Origin: SFDP01 sp051891855
GTDB taxonomy: Bacteria; Bacillota; Clostridia; Lachnospirales; Lachnospiraceae
Assembly (NCBI GenBank): GCA_051891855.1
Contig: JBJFFP010000071.1
Coordinates: 1 to 28,858 of the forward strand
Length of the DNA: 28,858 nt
Reading direction: 5' to 3'
Each line of letters begins with the position of its first letter. Position 1 is the first letter of the stretch. A program made the translations under genes and the position numbers. This document shows positions 7,710-14,717 of this stretch, piece by piece. Under the pieces are notes generated by a model. That model searched no databases. It saw only the letters and a list, made by a program, of their open reading frames with translations, and was not told the origin of the DNA.

Positions 7710-8852
7710 ATGAAAAAGAAAGTCTTAAGCGCACTGTTAAGTGTAGCGATGGTTGCTACTCTCTTAGTGGGATGTGGCAGCTCCAACCAATCCGCACCGG
7801 CAGATACGGCTGCACCGGCAGATACAGCTGCATCGGCAGATACGGCTGCACCTGCGGATGATCAGGCAGCTGCTCCGGCAGAAGGAGCTATGCACTTTGA
7901 AATCGTTTCCAAAGGTTTCCAGCATCAGTATTGGCAGGCGGTGCTTAAAGGTGCCCAGAACAAAGCGGATGAATTAGGTGTTACCATGAACTTTGTAGGC
8001 CCCAACTCTGAGTCTGATACTGCTGATCAGGTTCAGATGCTGAACAATGCAATCAACGTTAATCCAAATGCTATCGGATTGGCTGCTTTGGATACCAGTG
8101 CTTGTCTGGATGCCATTACGGCTGCACAGAATGCAGGCATTCCTATTGTAGGGTTTGACTCCGGTGTTCCCGGTGCTCCCGAAGGAGCTATTGTAGCCAA
8201 TGCAGCTACGGATAATTATGCAGCAGGTGAGCTGGCAGCAGAAGAAGCTTACAAATTAATCGAAGAGAAACTGGTGGCAGGAACCCGTATTGGTGTATTG
8301 AGCCAGGATGCTACATCTGAATCCATTGTTAACCGTGGCCTGGGCTTTGTAGATAAAATGGCTGAATTAGTTGTTGCAAAAGGCTTAAGCGTTAATGTAG
8401 AAGGAAATGAAAAATTCGTTACCGATACTAAGGCAGAAAAAACTTCAGGTGCTGATGTAGTTATCGAAGTATTAGTTCCTTCTCAGGTTACCTCCGAGCT
8501 GTCATCTATCGATTGTCAGACACTGTTAAATAAAAAAGATACGATTTGCATCTATGGTTCTAATCAGCACTCTGCAGAAGCTATGGTAACTGCAAATGAG
8601 AATATCGGGCGTTTGGGTCAGGATGTAGTAGGTGTCGGATTTGACTCCGGTGCGGTAATCAAAGCGGCAGTAGCTGATGGTACTTTATCAGGTGCTATTA
8701 CTCAGGCTCCTGTAGCTATGGGTGAAGCTGTAATCGATTTGCTTTACAAAGCAGCAAATGGAGAAAGCGTATCTGATGTAGATACCGGATGCCAGTGGTT
8801 CACTGCAGAAAACATGAACAACGAAGAAATTGCTCAGAACTTATATGACTAA
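7710..8852 (+). CDS. Sugar-binding lipoprotein of the ABC transporter
   Basis: A 380-residue extracellular solute-binding protein (periplasmic-binding-protein type 1 fold, Peripla_BP_4-like). The signal peptide ends in a lipobox with Cys22 (TLLVGC). A low-complexity Ala/Pro/Asp linker (about residues 25-58) follows, then the binding domain beginning near HFEIVSKGFQHQYW and including GFDSGVPGAP and a second GFDSGA segment. A very strong site, AAAAAGGAGG, precedes the ATG. The gap to the permease contains a short hairpin (7661-7680), and a strong terminator follows the gene; both would favour excess binding protein over membrane subunits. L-fucose is the likely ligand by context. Confidence 0.9.
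   Translation: MKKKVLSALLSVAMVATLLVGCGSSNQSAPADTAAPADTAASADTAAPADDQAAAPAEGAMHFEIVSKGFQHQYWQAVLKGAQNKADELGVTMNFVGPNSESDTADQVQMLNNAINVNPNAIGLAALDTSACLDAITAAQNAGIPIVGFDSGVPGAPEGAIVANAATDNYAAGELAAEEAYKLIEEKLVAGTRIGVLSQDATSESIVNRGLGFVDKMAELVVAKGLSVNVEGNEKFVTDTKAEKTSGADVVIEVLVPSQVTSELSSIDCQTLLNKKDTICIYGSNQHSAEAMVTANENIGRLGQDVVGVGFDSGAVIKAAVADGTLSGAITQAPVAMGEAVIDLLYKAANGESVSDVDTGCQWFTAENMNNEEIAQNLYD
7794..7847 (+). repeat. Three tandem 18-bp units in the binding-protein linker
   Basis: Three copies of an 18-bp unit, GCACCGGCAGATACGGCT with one substitution in each of copies 2 and 3, lie at 7794-7811, 7812-7829 and 7830-7847. A degenerate fourth unit follows. In frame they encode APADTA-type hexapeptides that tether the binding domain to its lipid anchor. 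Perfect in-frame repeats of this kind can expand or contract without breaking the gene. Confidence 0.85.
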
Positions 8853-8906
8853 TCTGATTTTCTGAATTAGATATGGATTACATTAACCCTTAACAGGGTG
8901 CAAAAG

Positions 8907-8936
8907 AAAAGTGCCTCCTTGGGGAGGCACTTTTTT
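8907..8936 (+). terminator. Rho-independent terminator after the transporter genes
   Basis: A 12-bp perfect stem (AAAAGTGCCTCC with GGAGGCACTTTT) has a TTGG loop at 8919-8922 and runs directly into a T run to 8936. It ends only 18 nt before the fucU start, leaving no room for a separate promoter, so fucU and the genes behind it probably depend on partial read-through. Confidence 0.9.
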
Positions 8937-8954
8937 AGAATGGAGGAGGCAAAT

Positions 8955-9395
8955 ATGTTAAAGGGAATTCCTAAAATTCTTTCACCTGAGCTGCTTAAAG
9001 TTTTAGCAGAAATGGGACACAGTGACCGGCTGGTTATTTCCGATGGAAATTTTCCGGCAGAGTCTATGGGAAAAGATTCCATCGTTATCCGTATGGACGG
9101 TCATGGAGTGCCGGAAATTCTGGATGCCATTTTGCAGGTTTTTCCGCTGGATACCTATGTGGAAAAACCGGTAAACCTGATGGAAGTGATGAAAGGGGAC
9201 AATGTGGAAACCCCCATCTGGAATACCTATAAGGAGATTATTGCCAGGTATGACGAAAGAGGGGGACAGGTAGTTGGCAATATTGAACGTTTTGCTTTTT
9301 ACGAAGAGGCGAAAAAGGCATACTGCATTATTGCTACAGGTGAGTCTGCATTATATGCCAATATTATGCTGCAGAAAGGTGTAGTGGTAGACTGA
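8955..9395 (+). CDS. fucU: L-fucose mutarotase
   Basis: Interconverts the alpha and beta anomers of L-fucose so that FucI, which uses one anomer, is not limited by spontaneous mutarotation. The 146-residue protein resembles E. coli FucU from end to end: SPELLKVLAEMGH with the active-site His22, FPAESMG, and the C-terminal NIERFAFYEEAKKAY and GESALYANIMLQKGV blocks. ATG 8955 is chosen because GGAGGAGG at 8942-8949 is 5 nt upstream; an in-frame ATG at 8940 lies before that site. The stop codon overlaps the next gene's ATG by one base. Confidence 0.93.
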   Translation: MLKGIPKILSPELLKVLAEMGHSDRLVISDGNFPAESMGKDSIVIRMDGHGVPEILDAILQVFPLDTYVEKPVNLMEVMKGDNVETPIWNTYKEIIARYDERGGQVVGNIERFAFYEEAKKAYCIIATGESALYANIMLQKGVVVD

Positions 9396-9832
9396 TGCTG
9401 GAGCAGGTTGCGAGTATGTTTGATGGGATGCAGGCGATGATGAAAAAGCTCAAAAAAGTACCCTATGAAGAAAGAATGACAGAGTTTCGCCAAAGGAACG
9501 GCCATTTTTTTGAGGAAATGACAGCTTATTTGGACAGCCGGGATAAGAAAGAGGAGGCTGCAAGGGAAGTAGCCTCTGCCTTTGTGGGGGCAGTTAAAGA
9601 ACGCTTTACCTCAAAAGGGAAAATAAGAGGGCCTGTGCAGGCGGATTTGAATTTTTTTATGATTTATTATGTCTTTCCGGCCATATTACTGACGGAGCAC
9701 AGCCAGGCGAAGCTTTTGGCAGATACGCTGTGTGAAGTCTGGGGAAAAACCTTTAAGAAAGCAAAAATAGGCTATACGGATTATGATACACTTTATCATT
9801 CTTTCAATGAGAAAATATGGGGAATTTTTTAG
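9395..9832 (+). CDS. Unknown protein translationally coupled to fucU
   Basis: A 145-residue protein I do not recognise. It begins at ATG 9395, whose A is the last base of the fucU stop (TGATG), and has no strong ribosome binding site of its own, so it is probably translated by re-initiation after fucU. The sequence looks mostly helical: charged N-terminal helices (about 1-75, rich in Lys, Glu and Met), then a more hydrophobic middle (FFMIYYVFPAILL, about 87-99) and an aromatic tail ending KIWGIF. The hydrophobic stretch is too short and isolated to claim a membrane protein. There are no cysteine pairs, P-loop or signal peptide. Position between mutarotase and kinase argues for a role linked to fucose use. 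Confidence 0.75.
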   Translation: MLEQVASMFDGMQAMMKKLKKVPYEERMTEFRQRNGHFFEEMTAYLDSRDKKEEAAREVASAFVGAVKERFTSKGKIRGPVQADLNFFMIYYVFPAILLTEHSQAKLLADTLCEVWGKTFKKAKIGYTDYDTLYHSFNEKIWGIF

Positions 9833-9890
9833 ATTGTATTAAGCGGGATGGAAAAGTCCATAATGGCAGGCAGCAGGGGAGAACAAGGTT

Positions 9891-11288
9891 ATGAGTAAAT
9901 ATTTTTTAGCAATTGATATAGGAGCTTCCAGCGGAAGGCATATTCTGGGAAGTCTGGAAAATGGAAAAATTGTACTGGAAGAGGTTTATCGCTTTTCAAA
10001 TGGAATGGATAACATAGACGGCAGTCTCTGTTGGGATGTGGACAGATTGTTTAAAGAGATTCTTACCGGAATGAAGAAGTGTAAGGAAATCGGGAAAATT
10101 CCTGCCAGCGTGGGAATTGATACCTGGGGCGTGGATTTTGTCCTGCTGGATAAGGAGGATAAGATGGTAGGCAAAGCTGTAGGCTACAGAGATCATCGAA
10201 CCAATGGAATGGATGAAGAGGTTTACAAATTGATTCCTGAGGATGAGCTGTATGCCAGAACGGGAATACAGAAAGCAATCTATAATACGATTTACCAGCT
10301 GATGGCAGTAAAAAAGCTCCATCCGGAGCAGCTCGAGCAGGCAGACTGCCTGTTAATGATACCGGATTATTTTCACTTTAAATTAAGTGGAAAAAAGGTT
10401 CAGGAGTATTCGGAGGCTACCACCAGTCAGCTTTTAAATCCCGTCACCAGAGACTGGGACTATGAGTTGATTGAGAGACTGGAGTTGCCCGGAGGGATTT
10501 TTCAACAGATTCATATGCCCGGTGAAGCAATCGGGAGTCTGACTGCAGAAGTAAGGGCTGAGATTGGATACGATTGTCAGGTGGTTCTTCCTCCTACTCA
10601 TGATACAGCATCAGCGGTTATGGCTGTCCCTTCCAATGAGGAGGATACCTGCTATATTAGCTCCGGCACCTGGTCCTTAATGGGGGTTGAGCGAAATGAG
10701 CCGGATTGTTCGGTAAAAAGCAGGGAAGCCAACTTTACCAATGAAGGCGGATATAATGGAAGAATTACTTATTTGGCCAATATCATGGGGTTGTGGATGA
10801 TTCAATCCGTAAGAAATCAGATGGCCCCGGAAATGTCTTATGGTGAATTGTGCGACAGAGCTTCTAAGGAGAAGATTTCCACGATTGTAGACTGCCAGGA
10901 TGACAGCTTCCTTTCTCCCGAGGATATGGTAGAAGCAGTAAAGGAATATTGCCGAAAAACGAATCAGCAGGTTCCGGAAACTCTTTTTGAGCTGGCCAGC
11001 GTAATTTATAATTCTTTGGCTAAATGCTATAGTGAGAAGTTGGAAGAAATCCAAAAGCTTACAGGAAAGAAGTATGATCGAATTAATATTATCGGCGGTG
11101 GCTCAAATGCGGTCTATTTAAATCAATTAACGGCAAAATACACCGGTGTGGCTGTCCATGCCGGACCCGGTGAGGCAACGGCAATCGGCAATATACTGGC
11201 CCAAATGCTGCAGGAGGGAGTATTTGCCAATCTGCAGGAGGCAAGATGCTGTGTAGCGGACTCCTTTGCGGTGGAGATTTATCAGTAG
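9891..11288 (+). CDS. Deoxy-ketose kinase, RhaB-like; inferred L-fuculokinase
   Basis: An FGGY-family carbohydrate kinase of 465 residues that phosphorylates a ketose at C1 with ATP. The sequence matches rhamnulokinase (RhaB) rather than classical FucK: IDIGASSGRHIL at the N-terminus, SVGIDTWGVDFVLLD, YRDHRTNGM, PTHDTASAV, ISSGTWSLMGVE, and IIGGGSNAVYLNQL near the adenine-binding end. No rhamnose isomerase or rhamnulose-phosphate aldolase is in the window, while fucI, fucU and a fuculose-phosphate-type aldolase are, so the inferred substrate is L-fuculose, possibly with activity on L-rhamnulose. GGGGAG and AAGG precede ATG 9891. The ParA gene follows within 14 nt of the stop. Confidence 0.88.
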   Translation: MSKYFLAIDIGASSGRHILGSLENGKIVLEEVYRFSNGMDNIDGSLCWDVDRLFKEILTGMKKCKEIGKIPASVGIDTWGVDFVLLDKEDKMVGKAVGYRDHRTNGMDEEVYKLIPEDELYARTGIQKAIYNTIYQLMAVKKLHPEQLEQADCLLMIPDYFHFKLSGKKVQEYSEATTSQLLNPVTRDWDYELIERLELPGGIFQQIHMPGEAIGSLTAEVRAEIGYDCQVVLPPTHDTASAVMAVPSNEEDTCYISSGTWSLMGVERNEPDCSVKSREANFTNEGGYNGRITYLANIMGLWMIQSVRNQMAPEMSYGELCDRASKEKISTIVDCQDDSFLSPEDMVEAVKEYCRKTNQQVPETLFELASVIYNSLAKCYSEKLEEIQKLTGKKYDRINIIGGGSNAVYLNQLTAKYTGVAVHAGPGEATAIGNILAQMLQEGVFANLQEARCCVADSFAVEIYQ

Positions 11289-11302
11289 AGGGAATGGTAA
11301 GT

Positions 11303-12088
11303 GTGAAGACAAAAATAATCTGTTTTACCAACAATAAGGGCGGAAGCGGGAAATCCACCTGTTGTGCAAATCTGGGATATGAATTGGCGGCGGCAGGCAA
11401 GAAGGTGCTTCTTCTCGATGGAGATATGCAGCTGAATCTTTCTCTTTCTTTTTTTAGTGAGGAAAGAGTGTTGGAGATGGCAGAAGGGGAACGGAACCTA
11501 TATTATGCTCTTCGGGAAAAGGCGGAGCTGTCTGATTATGTGATACATACGGCTTATGAGAATTTGGATTTGATCCCTTCTTCCACGCTGATGAGTCAGA
11601 TAGAGTATGAGCTATTCACTATGCTACAAAGAGAATTTGTTCTGAAAAAATGCTTGAAAGGTATTAAGGAATCGGATAAATATGACTATATTCTGATTGA
11701 TGCCCCTCCTACGTTGGGAACATGGGTGATTAATATTCTTTGTGCCGCGGACTATGTGATTGTGCCGGTGGAGGCCTCTCCCTGGGGCTTGTTTGGTTTG
11801 GCAAATATGTTTGATTTTTTAGCATCCATGGGAGAGATGACTGAGGCACGGATTATGGGAGTTCTGATTACCAGAGTGGATGAACGGAAAAATTATTACC
11901 GACAGACCAGAGAGGTTCTATTGGAGTATGAGAATATTCATGTGTTTGATTCGTTTATTCATGTAGATTCTTCCATTGAATGGGCACAGGATGCTTCCGT
12001 GCCTGTAGCAGTGTATAAAAAACAGACCAGAAGTGCCAAAGAGTTTGGCAGACTGGCAAAGGAGGTAATGAACTATGGCAGTAGGTAA
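11303..12088 (+). CDS. ParA/MinD-type ATPase, possible McdA-like microcompartment positioning protein
   Basis: A 261-residue cytoplasmic ATPase of the ParA family. It carries the deviant Walker A KGGSGKST (residues 12-19, including the signature first lysine), a Walker A' region LLLDGDMQLNLS, and Walker B YILIDAPPTLG. There is no N-terminal DNA-binding domain, so it is of the short ParA class that binds nucleoid DNA non-specifically as an ATP dimer. I chose GTG 11303 because GAGGG at 11288-11292 lies 10 nt upstream; ATG 11294 is in frame but only 1 nt from that site. It sits 14 nt after the kinase gene and overlaps a small basic gene. In a fucose BMC locus far from any visible replication origin, a McdA-like role in spacing microcompartments is the best inference; plasmid-type partition is less likely. 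Confidence 0.85.
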   Translation: MKTKIICFTNNKGGSGKSTCCANLGYELAAAGKKVLLLDGDMQLNLSLSFFSEERVLEMAEGERNLYYALREKAELSDYVIHTAYENLDLIPSSTLMSQIEYELFTMLQREFVLKKCLKGIKESDKYDYILIDAPPTLGTWVINILCAADYVIVPVEASPWGLFGLANMFDFLASMGEMTEARIMGVLITRVDERKNYYRQTREVLLEYENIHVFDSFIHVDSSIEWAQDASVPVAVYKKQTRSAKEFGRLAKEVMNYGSR

Positions 12089-12341
12089 GGGAAGTATGGC
12101 AAGGGCATCAAAGGCGGCCGCCGGGGAGACCCCTGTCAGGAAGACGGAAGCTGCAAAGCCTAAATCTTCCGGTAAGGCTCCGGCAAAGGGCAGGACGGCA
12201 GCTTCCAATATAATCCAAGAGGCATCCGGGCAAGTGATGAATAAAATTGTTTACCAGAAAAGCTCGCAGATATTGGATCGAGATGCCGGGCCGGGAGAAA
12301 CTTTCGGCATTGGAGATGCTATGCCGATATACTTTTACTGA
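12075..12341 (+). CDS. Small basic, probably disordered partner of the ParA ATPase (McdB-like candidate)
   Basis: An 88-residue protein starting inside the 3' end of the ParA gene (14-nt overlap) with an excellent site, AAAGGAGGT at 12058-12066, 8 nt before ATG 12075, which makes it a convincing gene. Residues 1-44 are Ala/Lys/Pro/Gly/Ser-rich, with 10 basic and 2 acidic residues in the first 40 and no aromatic or cysteine residue, so this half is probably unstructured. Residues 45-66 could form a helix, and the end is hydrophobic and aromatic (DAMPIYFY). ParA partners, including McdB, typically use a basic flexible N-terminus to stimulate the ATPase and another segment to bind the cargo. No sequence family is recognised; the role is inferred from the pairing and locus. 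Confidence 0.75.
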   Translation: MAVGKGSMARASKAAAGETPVRKTEAAKPKSSGKAPAKGRTAASNIIQEASGQVMNKIVYQKSSQILDRDAGPGETFGIGDAMPIYFY

Positions 12342-12356
12342 GGATTATATTGGGGA

Positions 12357-12734
12357 TCAGCGATGAACAGGCTCGACCTCCCAGTCCGTAAATTCTGATG
12401 TATATCCGTTGATTTTAAAATCATATTCATTATGATTGAAAATAATTTCTCCTTCGTAAAGCACGATGCCATTATCATATCCGCCGCGAATACGGATATG
12501 CTCATCAGTGGCACCGGGAACCCGGGCAAGAGCCAGTCTTTTAGCATCATCGATACTGATTCGTCCGCTGGTGGTATCGTTTAAAAGTCCGTATTCGGTC
12601 ATGGATTTTCTTTCTGCCTGCAGTGGGGCAGAGGACTTGTTTTCGGGAACAGACGGATTGGTCTTATTGCAGCCGGTTACAGACAGAATAAAAGCCAGAC
12701 ATAAACAGGATAGGGTAAAAGGGTAGTTTTTCAT
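12357..12734 (-). CDS. PepSY-like domain lipoprotein
   Basis: A 125-residue secreted lipoprotein: signal peptide with lipobox VTGC (Cys22), a Ser/Pro-rich linker, then a single PepSY-like domain (about residues 58-122) with ISIDDAKRLALARVPGA and the strands YEGEIIFNHNEYDFKIN and WEVEP. Such domains are found in cell-surface proteins and are thought to modulate peptidases; no specific role can be given. I chose ATG 12734 because reverse-strand GAGGA (about 12743-12747) is 8 nt upstream. Longer in-frame starts to 12770 would put charged residues before the signal peptide. It converges on the small ParA-partner gene with a 15-nt gap. Confidence 0.78.
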   Translation of the reverse strand: MKNYPFTLSCLCLAFILSVTGCNKTNPSVPENKSSAPLQAERKSMTEYGLLNDTTSGRISIDDAKRLALARVPGATDEHIRIRGGYDNGIVLYEGEIIFNHNEYDFKINGYTSEFTDWEVEPVHR

Positions 12735-12762
12735 AGTATATTTCCTCATTTTTTCAATTAAA

Positions 12763-12797
12763 ATTGGCACAATGTTTTAAAGAGACATTGTGCCAAT
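12763..12797 (-). terminator. Perfect hairpin after the PHP gene, possible terminator
   Basis: A perfect 13-bp stem (arms 12763-12775 and 12785-12797, ATTGGCACAATGT and its complement) encloses a 9-base loop. It lies just downstream of the minus-strand PHP gene and upstream of the PepSY lipoprotein gene. On the minus strand it is followed by TTTAATTG, a weak T tract, so termination is plausible but not certain. Confidence 0.6.
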
Positions 12798-12828
12798 AGT
12801 ATTTGTAAAAAAAATAGAAAATAATCAG

Positions 12829-13542
12829 TTACAGCATTGTTAATATCTGGGGATGGCAATTCAACACCAGCTCCGGCGGGAAGCTGCATTCTTCCAATAG
12901 AGGGAAAATATATTCCATATTCCCCACATTTGTCCTTCCATGACTGTCGCTGGAAAGCAGAACAGGAAGCTGAATTTGCTTACAGATTTCCAGAATTTTG
13001 GGGCAGTTAATCCGGCCATCTATCCGGTAGGCATCGGGTGTCAGAGAGCCGTTGTTGATCTCTGGGTAAATTTTTCTTTTCTTTGCTTCTTTCAGTAACC
13101 GTTCATAATCCGAAGGGAAACGGGCATCATCAATATGACCCAAAAAGCGTACCCTGGGGTGATTCATGGCCGCAAGATAGGCATCGGTCAAATCCTTGTG
13201 TTCCCAGGGAGTAAATGTGGGTGGGTGGATACTGATAATGGCATAATCCATTGAAGAAAGCAGGGAGTCCTCTAAATCCACCTCTCCTTTGAAATTTAGA
13301 ATATTCAGTTCCACCCCATAAAGCATTTTTACTCCGAAGCGTTTCTTTTGGGCCAGTCTCAAATTCTGAAAATAAGAGACAGAGGCTGAGCCGGAGGTTG
13401 CCGGGCCGTGATCGGAGATACCCAAGGCAATAAGACCCCTGTGGGCTGCGGCCCTTGCCAAATCGGTGATGGTATCTGCGGAGCCGTGTCCGCTGCTTAT
13501 GGTATGGGTATGCAAATCAAAATAAATCGGGTAATGTTTCAT
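12829..13542 (-). CDS. PHP-domain metal-dependent phosphoesterase, YcdX-like
   Basis: A 237-residue cytoplasmic hydrolase of the PHP superfamily, whose members use a trinuclear metal centre to cleave phosphoesters. The metal-binding motifs appear in order: DLHTHT near residue 9, ISDHG near 42, YGVELN near 75, SIHPP near 104, GHIDDARF near 134 and SSDSHG near 197. Length and motif spacing fit the YcdX/histidinol-phosphatase-like subgroup; the natural substrate is unknown. It is on the opposite strand to the fucose genes and points away from the BMC operon, sharing the A-rich intergenic region at its 5' side. Nothing ties it to fucose use. Confidence 0.85.
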   Translation of the reverse strand: MKHYPIYFDLHTHTISSGHGSADTITDLARAAAHRGLIALGISDHGPATSGSASVSYFQNLRLAQKKRFGVKMLYGVELNILNFKGEVDLEDSLLSSMDYAIISIHPPTFTPWEHKDLTDAYLAAMNHPRVRFLGHIDDARFPSDYERLLKEAKKRKIYPEINNGSLTPDAYRIDGRINCPKILEICKQIQLPVLLSSDSHGRTNVGNMEYIFPLLEECSFPPELVLNCHPQILTML

Positions 13543-13716
13543 AATTTTAGTATAACCTAATCCAATCTAATTTCCAATTCCGAAATAAAAAAATACCAAA
13601 AAAAGAAGCAAACAGAAGAAAAACAAACAAAAACAAATACTATATTGAGTAAAAACCACATATTTACATAAAAGACAAAACAAAATCCTCATAAAATCAA
13701 TAAAAAAGTGTTGTTT
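13543..13716 (+). other. A-rich, G-poor leader upstream of the microcompartment promoter
   Basis: No gene is seen. Between about 13560 and 13710 the plus strand is strikingly poor in G and full of short A runs (for example AAAAAAA, AAAAAAA and AAAAA within 13587-13631). Such tracts upstream of a -35 box can act as UP elements or bend DNA. The region also has to hold the promoter of the divergent PHP gene, which I could not place with confidence. Confidence 0.5.
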
Positions 13717-13749
13717 TTTGTTGACTTAAATTTAACAAAGAGATATAAT
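13717..13749 (+). promoter_or_regulatory. Sigma-A promoter of the microcompartment operon with overlapping palindrome
   Basis: TTGACT (13721-13726), a 17-bp spacer and TATAAT (13744-13749) form a near-consensus housekeeping promoter, 87 bases before the first BMC gene. A 23-bp near-palindrome, 13717-13739 (TTTGTT to AACAAA, 9 of 11 paired positions matching), covers the -35 box and most of the spacer. A strong promoter overlaid by a dyad is the arrangement of a repressor-controlled operon. The DeoR-type protein encoded later in the operon is the obvious candidate repressor, by inference. Confidence 0.8.
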
Positions 13750-13835
13750 CAAGCTATCAAAGCAGCGGTTCAATCCGGAATTTCAGCAGGCTCTAACTTC
13801 TAAGGAATGAGGGGTGCAGAAAAAAGGGAGGAATT

Positions 13836-14189
13836 ATGGAGAATAAACAAAGAATCATACAGGAACTGGTACCGGGCAGACAGATTACTTTAGCACATAT
13901 TATTGCGAATCCGGATCCGGTATTGTATGAAAAACTGGGTTTAAATCCTTCCCAGGAACATAGTAAATCCGCTATTGGAGTATTAACGGTCAGTCCTGCA
14001 GAAACGGCTATTATTATGGCAGATATCGGGATCAAATCTGCAGGTGTCCGTTTAGGGTTTGTGGATCGGTTTTCCGGCTCCATTATTCTGACGGGAACAG
14101 TATCCCAGGTGGAAGCCTCCATCCAGTCAATCCTGCAATATGTAGAGAATACCTTAGGGTATACGGTATGTCCTATCAGCAGGACCTGA
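13836..14189 (+). CDS. pduU: Microcompartment shell protein, EutS/PduU type (permuted BMC domain)
   Basis: A 117-residue shell protein of the circularly permuted BMC-H class. It begins with RIIQELVPGRQITLAHIIANP, the segment that in EutS/PduU forms the N-terminal beta barrel over the pore, followed by GVLTVSPAETAIIMADI and GFVDRFSGSIILTG, and ends near TVCPI. It would form hexamers in the shell facet. It is the first gene of the operon, with GGGAGG at 13826-13831 before ATG 13836. The symbol follows the Pdu naming; EutS is an equally fair label by sequence. Confidence 0.92.
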   Translation: MENKQRIIQELVPGRQITLAHIIANPDPVLYEKLGLNPSQEHSKSAIGVLTVSPAETAIIMADIGIKSAGVRLGFVDRFSGSIILTGTVSQVEASIQSILQYVENTLGYTVCPISRT

Positions 14190-14223
14190 AGCGGCAGTAT
14201 AGGGTTAGTAGAGATTAAGATAA

Positions 14224-14709
14224 ATGAAGAAAATTATTTTGATGGGACGAAGCCGGGCCGGTAAGACCAGCCTGACACAGGCCCTTAAGGGAGAAACCGT
14301 TCACTATAAAAAGACTCAGTATATCCATCATTTTGATGTCATCATTGATACTCCCGGAGAATATCTGGAAAGCGGCACTCTTGGCAGAGCCTTGGCACTT
14401 TATTCCTATGAGGCTGATGTGGTAGGACTCTTAATGGGAGCCACAGAGCCATTTTCCCTTTATCCCCCCAACATCACCTGCATGGTAAACCGGGATGTAA
14501 TCGGAATTGTCACTAAAATTGATAAGCCAAAAGCCGATGTAAAACAGGCGGAGCGATGGCTGAGACTGGCCGGTTGTAAGATAATATTTCGGGTGAACAG
14601 CAAGACGGGAGAAGGAATTTACGAGCTTTTAGAATATTTAAAAGAACCGGGGGATGTTATGCCCTGGGATAAGGATGCCGGTGAAGCAGGACGGCTGACC
14701 AATGAATAA
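14224..14709 (+). CDS. pduV: PduV/EutP-like P-loop GTPase
   Basis: A 161-residue small GTPase-like protein: Walker A GRSRAGKTS (residues 8-16), DTPGEYLESG as the G3 region, and TKIDKP as the G4 specificity motif. The family sits in BMC operons next to EutS/PduU-type shell proteins, exactly as here. PduV of Citrobacter has been reported to localise to microcompartments and link to their movement, though the mechanism is not settled. No strong ribosome binding site is seen before ATG 14224; spacing from the previous gene is 34 nt. Confidence 0.9.
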   Translation: MKKIILMGRSRAGKTSLTQALKGETVHYKKTQYIHHFDVIIDTPGEYLESGTLGRALALYSYEADVVGLLMGATEPFSLYPPNITCMVNRDVIGIVTKIDKPKADVKQAERWLRLAGCKIIFRVNSKTGEGIYELLEYLKEPGDVMPWDKDAGEAGRLTNE

Positions 14710-14717
14710 GGTAACCG

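Noticed and set aside
11303..12341. ParA pair as a plasmid or integrative-element partition system
   Set aside because: No repeats resembling parS, no replication, integrase or conjugation genes nearby, and the genes are packed behind a sugar kinase on the same strand.
13587..13700. A-rich leader as a CRISPR leader or repeat array
   Set aside because: No regularly spaced repeats or cas genes are seen; it is simple A-rich sequence before a promoter.
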